Positions 1 through 5,956 of a DNA stretch of 9,624 nucleotides are shown in pieces. The notes beneath the pieces are model-generated. The model made no database searches. It was not told the origin of the DNA and was given only the letters and a program-made list of their open reading frames with translations. The DNA is from Streptomyces griseus (GTDB taxonomy: Bacteria; Bacteroidota; Bacteroidia; Chitinophagales; Chitinophagaceae), in NCBI GenBank assembly GCA_943323705.2, contig CALPIT020000082.1, positions 1-9,624 on the forward strand, in the 5' to 3' direction. Numbering within the stretch: position 1 is the first letter of the stretch; each line of letters starts with the position of its first letter. Made by a program: the position numbers and the translations under genes.

Positions 1-120
1 ACTTCCTTATTCCTTATTTTTACTTTCTTATTTTTTATTTTTTCCTCGCCACTAAGGCGCGAAGGCACAAAGTAGCACGAATGGGTTTCACGCAAAGCTC
101 GCAAGGGGGCAAAGACGCGA
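1..120. repeat. Direct repeat, left copy
   Basis: This is the left copy of a long direct repeat whose second copy is at 163-275. Alignment by eye shows one substitution (C at 98, A at 253) and a 7-bp tandem TCCTTAT present only here, around 11-17. Each copy has a T-rich left part (TTTTTTATTTTTT) followed by a GC-richer part made of degenerate 8-9-base units resembling nCGCAAAG (ACGCAAAG, CTCGCAAG, GGGCAAAG, ACGCGAAG). The copy begins at the window edge, so it may extend further left. It has no coding character. Confidence 0.9.
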
Positions 121-134
121 AGACTTTTCAGCTT

Positions 135-147
135 CCCCCTTTGGGGG
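135..147. repeat. Small GC-rich hairpin between the repeat copies
   Basis: Five C, three T and five G form a perfect 5-bp stem with a 3-base loop, in the 42-bp spacer between the two direct repeat copies. It is followed by another G-run (GAGGGGGC). I recall C-rich/G-rich snippets of this kind recurring between genes in Bacteroidota. There is no T-run after it, so it is not a convincing terminator. Confidence 0.5.
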
Positions 148-162
148 ATTGAGGGGGCTACC

Positions 163-275
163 ACTTCCTTATTTTTACTTTCTTATTTTTTATTTTTTCC
201 TCGCCACTAAGGCGCGAAGGCACAAAGTAGCACGAATGGGTTTCACGCAAAGATCGCAAGGGGGCAAAGACGCGA
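163..275. repeat. Direct repeat, right copy
   Basis: This is the second copy of the repeat at 1-120, nearly identical to it, with one base change and lacking the extra 7 bases. Similarity stops abruptly after CGCGA at 275: the left copy continues AGACT and the right copy TAAAC. Such near-identity suggests a recent duplication or homogenisation. Confidence 0.9.
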
Positions 276-291
276 TAAACCTCACCCCCAA

Positions 292-313
292 CCCCTCTCC
301 TGAATGAGAGGGG
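292..313. repeat. 8-bp perfect hairpin (CCCCTCTC / GAGAGGGG)
   Basis: Arms at 292-299 and 306-313 are perfectly complementary around a 6-base loop, and C-rich sequence precedes them. It lies about 170 bp beyond the katG stop codon. Read on the katG strand it is followed by G-rich rather than U-rich sequence, so it does not look like an intrinsic terminator. It could still stall or stabilise the 3' end of the katG transcript. It is more likely one module of the repeat mosaic here. Confidence 0.55.
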
Positions 314-346
314 AGCAAACTGAATTTTCGACTAAAAAATAAAAAT

Positions 347-362
347 AATTCGTGAATTCGTG
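347..362. repeat. Tandem 8-bp duplication (AATTCGTG x2)
   Basis: AATTCGTG occurs twice back to back, followed by GCAAATTA. On the other strand this reads as a CACGAATT unit repeated. It is a further module of the intergenic mosaic at 1-480 and has no gene-like features. Confidence 0.6.
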
Positions 363-373
363 GCAAATTAATA

Positions 374-407
374 GCGCCTTTGCCCCCTTGCGAGCCTTGC
401 GTGAAAC
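374..407 (-). repeat. Inverted partial copy of the direct-repeat core
   Basis: The reverse complement of these 34 bases matches 85-118 with two mismatches and 240-273 with three. It is therefore a third, inverted copy of the GTTTCACGCAAAG...GGGGGCAAAG module. The sequence after it (about 413-478) contains related GCAAAG- and CTGCGAAAC-like words on the inverted strand and runs almost to the katG stop codon. Confidence 0.85.
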
Positions 408-481
408 TAAAAAAGGTTCCGCAAAGAAAACATGCTCTCTGCGAAACCTCTTTAATCTCCTTTCTCAGCGGTGAAACCCTA

Positions 482-2683
482 CTACACCAAATCAAACCTA
501 TCCAAATTCATCACCTTATTCCAAGCCGCCACAAAATCATGAATGAATTTTTCTTTAGCATCATCAAACGCATATACTTCTGCCAATGCTCTTAATTCTG
601 AATTAGAACCAAAGATTAAATCAACACGAGTACCTGTCCATTTCAATTCTCCGGTGATACGGTCATGTCCTTCAAAAACATCTTTCGATGCAGCAGAAGC
701 TTTCCATGTCGTTCCTAAATCCAACAAGTTGACAAAGAAATCATTGGTAAGTGATTCCGTATTTTTAGTAAACACTCCATAATGAGAATGATTGTAGTTG
801 GTATTCAACACACGCATACCACCAACTAATACGGTCATTTCGGGAGCGGTTAGTGTCAGCAATTGCGCTTTATCCACCAACATTTCTTCTGCAGAAGTGG
901 TGTAATGTTTTTTCATGTAATTTCTGAAACCATCAGCCAATGGCTCTAATACTGCAAATGATTCTACATCAGTATGTTCTTGCAAAGCATCCCCCCGACC
1001 AGCAGTGAATGGAACCGAAATTGTATGTCCAGCATTTTTTGCAGCTTGTTCAATTCCTGCACAACCGCCTAACACAATCAAGTCGGCCATTGAAACCGCT
1101 TTGCCATCAGTTTGTGCAGCGTTGAATTCGCTTTGAATTTTTTCAAATACATCAAGCACATTACTCAACTGAGCAGGATTGTTTACTTCCCAGTATTTCT
1201 GAGGTGTAAGACGAATTCTTGCTCCGTTCGCACCACCTCTTTTATCTGAACCACGGAATGTAGATGCAGAAGCCCATGCTGTAGAAACAAGTTGCGATAA
1301 CGTTAATCCTGATGATAAAATTTTAGATTTTAATTCGGCGATATCTTTCTCATCAATTAGTTTATGCGTTACCGTTGGTATAGGGTCTTGCCAGATTAAA
1401 ACCTCTTTAGGAACTTCAGCTCCGATATATCGAGCCAAAGGACCCATATCACGATGTGTCAATTTAAACCAAGCACGTGCAAATGCATCGGCAAACTGAT
1501 CAGGGTTTTCAAAAAATCTTCTTGAAATTTTTTCATACGCGGGGTCAATTCTCATCGCTAAATCAGTGGTAAGCATCGTTGGTGCATGAGATTTTGAAGC
1601 ATCATGTGCATCTGGAACGGTTCCTGCGCCTGCGTTTCCTTTAGGTTTCCATTGTTGGGCACCTGCAGGACTTTTAGTCAATTCCCATTCGTAACCGAAA
1701 AGATTTTCAAAATAATTATTGCTCCATTTTGTTGGAGTGGTTGTCCATGTACCTTCCAAACCGCTGGTAATGGTATCTCCGCCCTTACCGGTTCCGAAAG
1801 TATTTTTCCATCCCGTGCCTTGTTCTTCAATGCTTGCGCCTTCTGGTTCCGGACCAACATATTTGCCTGGATCTGCGGCACCGTGAGTTTTACCGAAAGT
1901 ATGTCCGCCTGCAATTAACGCTACCGTTTCTTCATCATTCATCGCCATTCTTGCAAATGTTTCACGTATATCACGAGCAGATGCCATCGGGTCAGGGTTG
2001 CCGTTAGGTCCTTCCGGATTTACATAAATCAAACCCATTTGCACTGCAGCCAATGGTTTTTCCAATTCACGGTCTCCTGAATATCTTTTGTCAGCTAGCC
2101 ACTGAGCTTCAGAACCCCAGTAAATATCTTCTTCTGGTTCCCAAATGTCTTCACGTCCGCCAGCAAAACCGAAAGTTTCAAAACCCATAGATTCCATAGC
2201 GCAATTACCTGCCAAAATCATCAAATCTGCCCAAGATAATTTTTTACCGTATTTCTTTTTAACAGACCATAACAACAAACGTGCTTTATCCAAATTGGTA
2301 TTATCAGGCCAACTGTTCAAAGGCGCAAAACGTTGTGTACCTGCACCGGCTCCACCGCGGCCGTCTGAAGTTCTGTAAGTTCCTGCACTATGCCAGGCCA
2401 TTCTGATAAAGAAAGGACCATAATGCCCGAAATCGGCAGGCCACCACTCTTGTGAATGGGTCATCACTTCAATGATATCTTTTTTCACCGCAGCCAAATC
2501 AAGGGTTTTGAAAGCTTCAGCATAATTAAACCCTTTGTCCATTGGATCAGACAAATTAGAATGATGACGAAGAATATTCAATTTCAATTGATTGGGCCAC
2601 CAGTTGTAGTTTCTGGTTCCGGCTCCTGCGGTTTGTTTTACTGTAGCTCCGGTAAACGGGCATTTGCTTTCACTATTTTCCAT
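482..2683 (-). CDS. katG: Catalase-peroxidase KatG
   Basis: KatG is a bifunctional haem enzyme that dismutates hydrogen peroxide and also oxidises small donors; it is normally cytoplasmic. The 733-residue protein covers both peroxidase-like domains. The distal haem pocket is RMAWHSAGTYR with Arg94, Trp97 and His98. The covalent Met-Tyr-Trp catalase adduct is complete by family alignment: Trp97, Tyr220 (GLIYVNPEG) and Met246. The proximal His261 lies in AGGHTFGKTHG, with Trp313 and Asp374 completing the proximal triad. Arg411 matches the mobile arginine, and Ser307 corresponds to the serine known as Ser315 in mycobacteria. The degenerate C-terminal domain (about 430-733) is also intact. The ATG at 2683 gives the expected start (MENSESKCPF) with an A-rich leader and no strong Shine-Dalgarno. 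It is monocistronic here, with no oxyR, perR or ahpC nearby. A 17-bp dyad at 2739-2755 could be an operator. Confidence 0.98.
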   Translation of the reverse strand: MENSESKCPFTGATVKQTAGAGTRNYNWWPNQLKLNILRHHSNLSDPMDKGFNYAEAFKTLDLAAVKKDIIEVMTHSQEWWPADFGHYGPFFIRMAWHSAGTYRTSDGRGGAGAGTQRFAPLNSWPDNTNLDKARLLLWSVKKKYGKKLSWADLMILAGNCAMESMGFETFGFAGGREDIWEPEEDIYWGSEAQWLADKRYSGDRELEKPLAAVQMGLIYVNPEGPNGNPDPMASARDIRETFARMAMNDEETVALIAGGHTFGKTHGAADPGKYVGPEPEGASIEEQGTGWKNTFGTGKGGDTITSGLEGTWTTTPTKWSNNYFENLFGYEWELTKSPAGAQQWKPKGNAGAGTVPDAHDASKSHAPTMLTTDLAMRIDPAYEKISRRFFENPDQFADAFARAWFKLTHRDMGPLARYIGAEVPKEVLIWQDPIPTVTHKLIDEKDIAELKSKILSSGLTLSQLVSTAWASASTFRGSDKRGGANGARIRLTPQKYWEVNNPAQLSNVLDVFEKIQSEFNAAQTDGKAVSMADLIVLGGCAGIEQAAKNAGHTISVPFTAGRGDALQEHTDVESFAVLEPLADGFRNYMKKHYTTSAEEMLVDKAQLLTLTAPEMTVLVGGMRVLNTNYNHSHYGVFTKNTESLTNDFFVNLLDLGTTWKASAASKDVFEGHDRITGELKWTGTRVDLIFGSNSELRALAEVYAFDDAKEKFIHDFVAAWNKVMNLDRFDLV

Positions 2684-2738
2684 GTTGTATGTTTTAAATT
2701 TTCAGTGCGAAAATAGTTAAGTTTTGAGAGAGAAAAAG

Positions 2739-2755
2739 CAATATGATGAATATTG
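2739..2755. promoter_or_regulatory. Dyad CAATAT-N5-ATATTG upstream of katG (possible operator)
   Basis: Perfect 6-bp inverted arms flank GATGA, 56-72 bp upstream of the katG ATG. This is just beyond a weak -7-like element on the katG strand (TATTTTCG, complement of 2708-2715; consensus TAnnTTTG). The position would suit a peroxide-responsive regulator. However, it does not match the classical PerR box, and in AT-rich DNA a 6-bp dyad can arise by chance. The dyad is seen directly; the function is inferred. Confidence 0.3.
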
Positions 2756-2925
2756 GTGGAGATGTTTATTTCTATCAGTTTGATAAGAGAGAGAAATTGA
2801 ACAAAATTGCTTTTAAAAGCTGGACATAGTCTTTTCAGTAAACACCATTTAGAATTTCAGCACTATGACAAAATATGAGGAGAGTTGCTATATGGCATTT
2901 CAACGCTTTTGATTATCTTTAATTT

Positions 2926-3216
2926 ATGACTAAACTTGAGTATATAATTTCCGACCTCTCATCAATGAAAGGTGAGTTAGCTACAAGATTTGGAGTCTCT
3001 GCACTTGGATTGTTTGGTTCAATAACCCGAGAAGATTTTACCGATAAAAGTGATATTGATATTCTCGTAGATTTTTCCAGGCCTATAGGTATGGAATTTT
3101 TTACGCTCGCAGATTTATTGGAGTTAAGATTAAAAAGAAAAGTTGATTTAATAACTCGCGATGGAATTAAGCCTCGTTATTTTGAAGCTATTAAAGAAGA
3201 TTTAATCTATGTCTAA
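2926..3216 (+). CDS. mntA: MntA-type nucleotidyltransferase antitoxin
   Basis: A minimal nucleotidyltransferase (MNT) of 96 residues. The family signature is present: GS at 31-32, then the metal-binding DID at 43-45 (SDIDILVDF) and a third acidic residue, Asp74, in KVDLIT. MNT proteins paired with HEPN toxins act as antitoxins; in characterised HepT/MntA systems MntA transfers AMP from ATP onto a tyrosine of HepT and so blocks its RNase activity. The next gene is the HEPN partner and overlaps this one by 8 bases, as is typical of these operons. The ATG at 2926 has almost no Shine-Dalgarno. A -7-like TATCTTTA ends five bases before it, so a leaderless or very short-leader transcript is possible. 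Family-level function is well supported; the exact target chemistry here is inferred. Confidence 0.92.
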   Translation: MTKLEYIISDLSSMKGELATRFGVSALGLFGSITREDFTDKSDIDILVDFSRPIGMEFFTLADLLELRLKRKVDLITRDGIKPRYFEAIKEDLIYV

Positions 3217-3538
3217 ACGATCTCCAGACTTACTGATACTGGATATTATTGAATCTGCTCAAAAGATTCTCGATTATACCAAAGGTCTGACCTATGAAGA
3301 ATTTAAATCAGATAGCATGAGGGTTGACGCCGTCATACGTAATTTTGAAATCATTGGCGAAGCGGCCAATAGACTTCCCGACCAAATAAAAGATGAACTA
3401 CCAAATATAGACTGGCACAAAATTCGTGGTTTTCGAAATCGAGTTGCACATGACTACATGGGAATAAATTATTTTATTGTTTGGCAAATCCGAGAAGAGT
3501 TTCTCCCCGAATTAATAGATATTTTGGGACGTCGTTAA
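3209..3538 (+). CDS. hepT: HepT-type HEPN RNase toxin
   Basis: A 109-residue, all-helical HEPN (DUF86) protein. The diagnostic RX4HXY motif is intact as Arg76, His81 and Tyr83 in GFRNRVAHDYMGI. Arg and His form the RNase active site of the HEPN dimer, and in studied homologues Tyr is the residue AMPylated by MntA. Family members cleave RNA; tRNA cleavage has been reported for one homologue. The start codon ATG at 3209 lies inside the end of mntA (ATGTCTAA overlap), which implies translational coupling. Catalytic and regulatory residues are all present and the length is normal, so the module appears functional. Such pairs may serve in phage defence, plasmid or island maintenance, or stress response; the sequence does not say which. 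Confidence 0.93.
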   Translation: MSKRSPDLLILDIIESAQKILDYTKGLTYEEFKSDSMRVDAVIRNFEIIGEAANRLPDQIKDELPNIDWHKIRGFRNRVAHDYMGINYFIVWQIREEFLPELIDILGRR

Positions 3539-3628
3539 TGACTCTTCATTATTAAAGCGTACAACCCATAAAGGATTGTTTCTGTCGTTCAATAAAGCTA
3601 TAACTCACCATTAAATCACAAATTAATA

Positions 3629-4318
3629 ATGTGGTTATTTAGTATCGTTGTTTTAATTATCGTTTTTGTTCTCATTCTAAGAGGATTAAAAGATAGAAAA
3701 TTATTAGATACAGTTACGAAAACCTATAGAGGAACAAGAACAGAAAGAGATTTGGTACTCTCTCTTTTAAAAAATGGGATACCCGCAGAAAATATTTTTC
3801 ATGATTTATATTTAAAAAAACCAAGCGGGAATTTTTCTCAAATTGACTTAGTAGTTGCAACAAATATTGGTATTCTTGTTTTTGAAGTGAAAGAATACAG
3901 CGGCTGGATTTTTGGAACAGGTCAAAATAAATATTGGACACAGGTAATGGCTTATGGAAAAAGTAAATACAAGTTGTACAATCCAATTAAACAAAATAGT
4001 CAACATGTTATAGATTTAAAAAATCACTTAAAACAATTTGAAACAATTCCTTTTTATTCGATTGTTGTGTTTTATGGTAATTGTGTATTAAAAGATATTA
4101 ATTTGATTCCCGAAGAAACTTATCTTGTAAAATCACCCTGCGTTGTGGATATAACCAATCAAATAATTTCCAAAAATAAACTTGCCTCTTATACCAATAA
4201 AAAAGAAGTAATAGAAGCATTAGAAGCTGCAGTAAAAAATGGAGAAGATTATGAAATCAGAAAGAAACACTTTAATTACGTCAGGGATATTATAGATAAA
4301 GATTTAAAATTCCAATAA
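3629..4318 (+). CDS. Membrane-anchored NERD-domain protein (nuclease-like)
   Basis: A 229-residue protein with an N-terminal hydrophobic segment (about residues 3-18, followed by RGLKDRK) that should anchor it with its bulk in the cytoplasm. Residues about 34-150 fit the NERD (nuclease-related) domain: RGTRTERD with Glu39, QIDLVV with Asp73, FEVKEYSGWI with Glu86 and Lys88, then KYWTQ and YNPIKQNSQH. The spaced Glu...Asp...Glu-x-Lys pattern is that of the restriction-endonuclease-like fold, so nuclease activity is plausible but not shown. The C-terminal 80 residues carry no domain I recognise. It starts 90 bp after hepT on the same strand, with no clear terminator between, so read-through is possible. 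NERD proteins occur alone and fused to helicases or kinases; their cellular roles are poorly known. Confidence 0.85.
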   Translation: MWLFSIVVLIIVFVLILRGLKDRKLLDTVTKTYRGTRTERDLVLSLLKNGIPAENIFHDLYLKKPSGNFSQIDLVVATNIGILVFEVKEYSGWIFGTGQNKYWTQVMAYGKSKYKLYNPIKQNSQHVIDLKNHLKQFETIPFYSIVVFYGNCVLKDINLIPEETYLVKSPCVVDITNQIISKNKLASYTNKKEVIEALEAAVKNGEDYEIRKKHFNYVRDIIDKDLKFQ

Positions 4319-4395
4319 TTTAATGCTGCAAATTTCTGCTTTTGTTATTTTTAAACAATAGTATGATTGTGGATGAATCTTATTAAATTTAGTAC

Positions 4396-4653
4396 ATGAC
4401 AATAAAAGTTGAAATATTAAATCCTAAGGCCAAAAAACTTATTAATGATTTGGCAGATTTAAATCTTATTTCTATTAGTGAAGTGAAAGAAGATACATTT
4501 ATGGAGGTTGTAAAACGAATCAGGTCAAAATCAAAAGAAAACAAGCTTCCTTTATCTGAAATAACCAAAGAAGTAGAAAAAGTAAGATCTAGTCGATATG
4601 CACAAAAAAAGGATAAGATTATTCTTGATACAAAAGTTTGGATTAGTTTTTAA
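4396..4653 (+). CDS. Type II antitoxin-like protein, fused in frame to a PIN-toxin stub
   Basis: The 85-residue frame has two parts. Residues 1-72 look like the small antitoxin commonly found before PIN-family toxins in Bacteroidota (…LADLNLISISEV…, LPLSEITKEVEKVRSSRYAQKK). Residues 74-85 (KIILDTKVWISF) are not antitoxin-like: they match the usual start of a PIN toxin, K-I-I-L-D-T-N-x-W-I-S-F-L-I. Adding one A to the run of seven at 4604-4610 would end the antitoxin at RYAQKKG-stop. It would also put the stub in frame with an ATG at 4598, the classic overlapping arrangement. The present fusion is therefore probably the product of a one-base deletion. The antitoxin part may still fold and be expressed, but its cognate toxin is gone. 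Family assignment rests on recall of similar pairs, not a search. Confidence 0.7.
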   Translation: MTIKVEILNPKAKKLINDLADLNLISISEVKEDTFMEVVKRIRSKSKENKLPLSEITKEVEKVRSSRYAQKKDKIILDTKVWISF

Positions 4654-4670
4654 TAACTGGTTTACTTTAA
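4598..4670 (+). pseudogene. Remnant of PIN-domain toxin (5' end only, frameshifted)
   Basis: Only the first 20-odd codons of a PIN-family ribonuclease toxin can be traced. Starting from ATG 4598 and restoring one A in the A-run (4604-4610) and one T in the T-run (4647-4651) gives MHKKKDKIILDTKVWISF followed by LITGLL and a stop at 4668-4670. IILDT carries the first catalytic Asp of the PIN fold; the Asn that usually follows is Lys (AAA). ISFLI is the normal continuation. Nothing after 4670 resembles the remaining 100 or so residues, so the gene is also truncated. The stub is seen in the sequence; the original gene is inferred. Confidence 0.65.
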
Positions 4671-4702
4671 CAACAATACCAACCGAGCAAATCTAAAATA
4701 TA

Positions 4703-4718
4703 ATATCAACACATGAAA
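4703..4718 (+). repeat. 16-bp direct repeat, copy 1
   Basis: ATATCAACACATGAAA is repeated exactly at 4814-4829. This copy contains an ATG (4713) that opens only a four-codon frame (MKYP). The two copies bracket 95 bp of structured, locally GC-rich sequence. Confidence 0.85.
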
Positions 4719-4791
4719 TACCCATAAGAGAAAGCCACTTACCAGCCGGGGGATAGCTTGTCCCGAAGCCTCGGGAAGTATTCAAGGGTAT
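4718..4791. repeat. Nested inverted repeats (structured intergenic insert)
   Basis: An outer pair ATACCC (4718-4723) / GGGTAT (4786-4791) encloses ACTT (4737-4740) / AAGT (4776-4779). In the centre is a perfect 6-bp hairpin TCCCGA-AGCC-TCGGGA (4761-4776). GGGA at 4750-4753 can pair instead with TCCC at 4761-4764, so two mutually exclusive hairpins are possible. It is clearly GC-richer than its surroundings. It resembles small dispersed palindromic elements, but a structured leader for the next gene is also possible. There is no T-run, so it is a poor terminator. Confidence 0.5.
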
Positions 4792-4813
4792 AACATGTGG
4801 CCAAAAACAAACT

Positions 4814-4829
4814 ATATCAACACATGAAA
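4814..4829 (+). repeat. 16-bp direct repeat, copy 2 (contains the start codon of the propeller gene)
   Basis: Exact second copy of 4703-4718. Its ATG at 4824 is the best start of the propeller gene because it is followed at once by a signal peptide. The duplication therefore copied a gene start, or it is a target-site duplication around the 95-bp insert. Confidence 0.85.
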
Positions 4830-5930
4830 CCTTCCCTCTCCATAATCTTCACCTTCTCATTACTCCCCGTTTTTTTATTCGGCCAAGTTTCTACATCAAA
4901 CACTTCCATCAAAATTGAAGCGACTAACATGTCGAGCAAAAGTTTTACAGTTGATGCGGTTCGTTCAACCATAGTAATAGATAAAAACATCCGAAGCATT
5001 TTCCAAGACAAAAAAGGAAACTACTGGTTTGGTACAAACGGAGCAGGCGTGTATCGTTATGACGGAAAAACACTTATTCAATTTTTGGAAAAAGATGGCC
5101 TTTATAATAATCAGGTTCTAAGCATTCAGGAAGATGAAGTGGGGAATATTTGGTGTGGAACAGGTTTGTTTGGTGTGAGTAAGTTTGATGGAAAAACGTT
5201 TACTACTTATACAGATAAAACTCATTTGATATTAAACAATTTAGCTGAGGAGGATTTAAAAATAAAACCGAATGACTTATGGTTCTATGCAGGAGCAGGA
5301 GCCTTTCACTACAACTATAAATCATTTAGCTATTTGCCTCTAGATAAATCCGATTTAAAAAATACCCTATCAAAAAACACCGCATTTCAATTAAGTCGAT
5401 TTGCTGTCTACAGTATCCTTAATGACAAAAAAGGAAATGTTTGGTTCGGAACACAAGCTGAAGGCGTGTGTCGTTACGATGGAAAAAACTTCACCTGGTT
5501 TACAGAAAAAGGACTGAAAAATTCTGCGGTACTTGGTTTGTACGAAGATGCAAAAGGGAATATCTGGTTTGGGAATAATGGTGATGGGCTATTCTGTTAT
5601 GATGGTAAATCCTTGATTAATTTTACAGAAGAAAAAGGACTCGGCAATAAAGAGTTTAAGATTTCCGGCAAATCGGAGTTGGGTACTTTGGCTCGGATTT
5701 ATGCAATCAATGAAGATGACTTAGGGAATCTTTGGATTGGAACCATTGATGCTGGGGTATGGAAATATGACGGAATTAAATTAATTAATTATACCACAAA
5801 AGACGGATTGACACGTAATTCAATCAATACCATTTATAAAGACAAAAAAGGAGAACTCTGGTTCGGTACAGATGAAGAAGGTGTCTATAAATTTAATGGT
5901 AATTACTTCACAAGGTTTATTGTAAATTAG
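4824..5930 (+). CDS. Secreted seven-bladed 'two-component regulator propeller' protein
   Basis: A 368-residue protein whose N-terminus is a signal peptide (MKPSLSIIFTFSLLPVFLFG, cleavage near Gln21; no lipobox Cys). For this reason ATG 4824 is preferred over the in-frame GTG at 4797, which would add nine residues before the signal. The rest is built from repeats of the type D-x-x-G-N-x-W-F-G-T…G-V-x-x-Y-D-G-K-x-F, the Reg_prop propeller repeat. Seven are countable, starting near residues 59, 100, 145 (degenerate, lacking the GN and FDG parts), 198, 238, 294 and 337, enough for one closed beta-propeller. In Bacteroidota such repeats usually form the periplasmic sensor of hybrid two-component or SusR-like regulators. 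Here there is no membrane anchor, kinase or DNA-binding domain, so it is a free periplasmic or exported protein of unknown ligand. The adjacent convergent gene gives no clue. Confidence 0.9.
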   Translation: MKPSLSIIFTFSLLPVFLFGQVSTSNTSIKIEATNMSSKSFTVDAVRSTIVIDKNIRSIFQDKKGNYWFGTNGAGVYRYDGKTLIQFLEKDGLYNNQVLSIQEDEVGNIWCGTGLFGVSKFDGKTFTTYTDKTHLILNNLAEEDLKIKPNDLWFYAGAGAFHYNYKSFSYLPLDKSDLKNTLSKNTAFQLSRFAVYSILNDKKGNVWFGTQAEGVCRYDGKNFTWFTEKGLKNSAVLGLYEDAKGNIWFGNNGDGLFCYDGKSLINFTEEKGLGNKEFKISGKSELGTLARIYAINEDDLGNLWIGTIDAGVWKYDGIKLINYTTKDGLTRNSINTIYKDKKGELWFGTDEEGVYKFNGNYFTRFIVN

Positions 5931-5956
5931 GAAACGAAAGAAAAAGCTAAAACAAC

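Larger units (their letters stand above)
1..481. other. Gene-free repeat mosaic downstream of katG
   Basis: No credible gene is present. The open frames that cross it (minus strand up to about 495, plus strand from 380) translate the repeat modules into Cys/Pro/Arg-rich nonsense such as PCEPCVK and have no ribosome-binding site. The interval consists of two direct copies, one inverted copy, two GC hairpins and a tandem 8-mer. No T-tailed terminator for katG was found in it. Confidence 0.8.

Noticed and set aside
1..275. CRISPR array
   Set aside because: There are only two long copies with one spacer, no short regular repeat-spacer unit and no cas genes.
292..313. Hairpin as the katG intrinsic terminator
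   Set aside because: It is about 170 bp past the stop codon and is followed by G-rich rather than U-rich sequence on the katG strand.
190..495. Minus-strand 101-codon frame over the repeat region
   Set aside because: It translates the dispersed repeats, has no ribosome-binding site, overlaps the katG end and shows no domain.
380..595. Plus-strand 71-codon frame
   Set aside because: Half is repeat sequence and half is antisense to the katG 3' end, with no protein-like features.
1604..1918. Open frames antisense to and in other frames of katG (also around 543-782, 1678-1914, 2145-2378, 2456-2716)
   Set aside because: They are shadows of the strongly coding katG frame.
2743..2829. 28-codon plus-strand frame in the katG-mntA spacer
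   Set aside because: No Shine-Dalgarno, no recognisable features, and it overlaps the katG upstream dyad; most likely chance.
2865..2922. Two 15-codon frames just before mntA, one starting ATGACAAAATATGAG and so resembling the mntA start
   Set aside because: The likeness covers only about 15 bases in AT-rich DNA and both frames stop before mntA; no support for a leader peptide.
3714..3986. Minus-strand 90-codon frame inside the NERD gene (and a similar 64-codon frame at 4817-5011)
   Set aside because: Antisense shadows of well-supported genes.
4797..4823. GTG at 4797 as start of the propeller gene
   Set aside because: It would place nine residues (…YQH) before a clean signal peptide that starts at ATG 4824.
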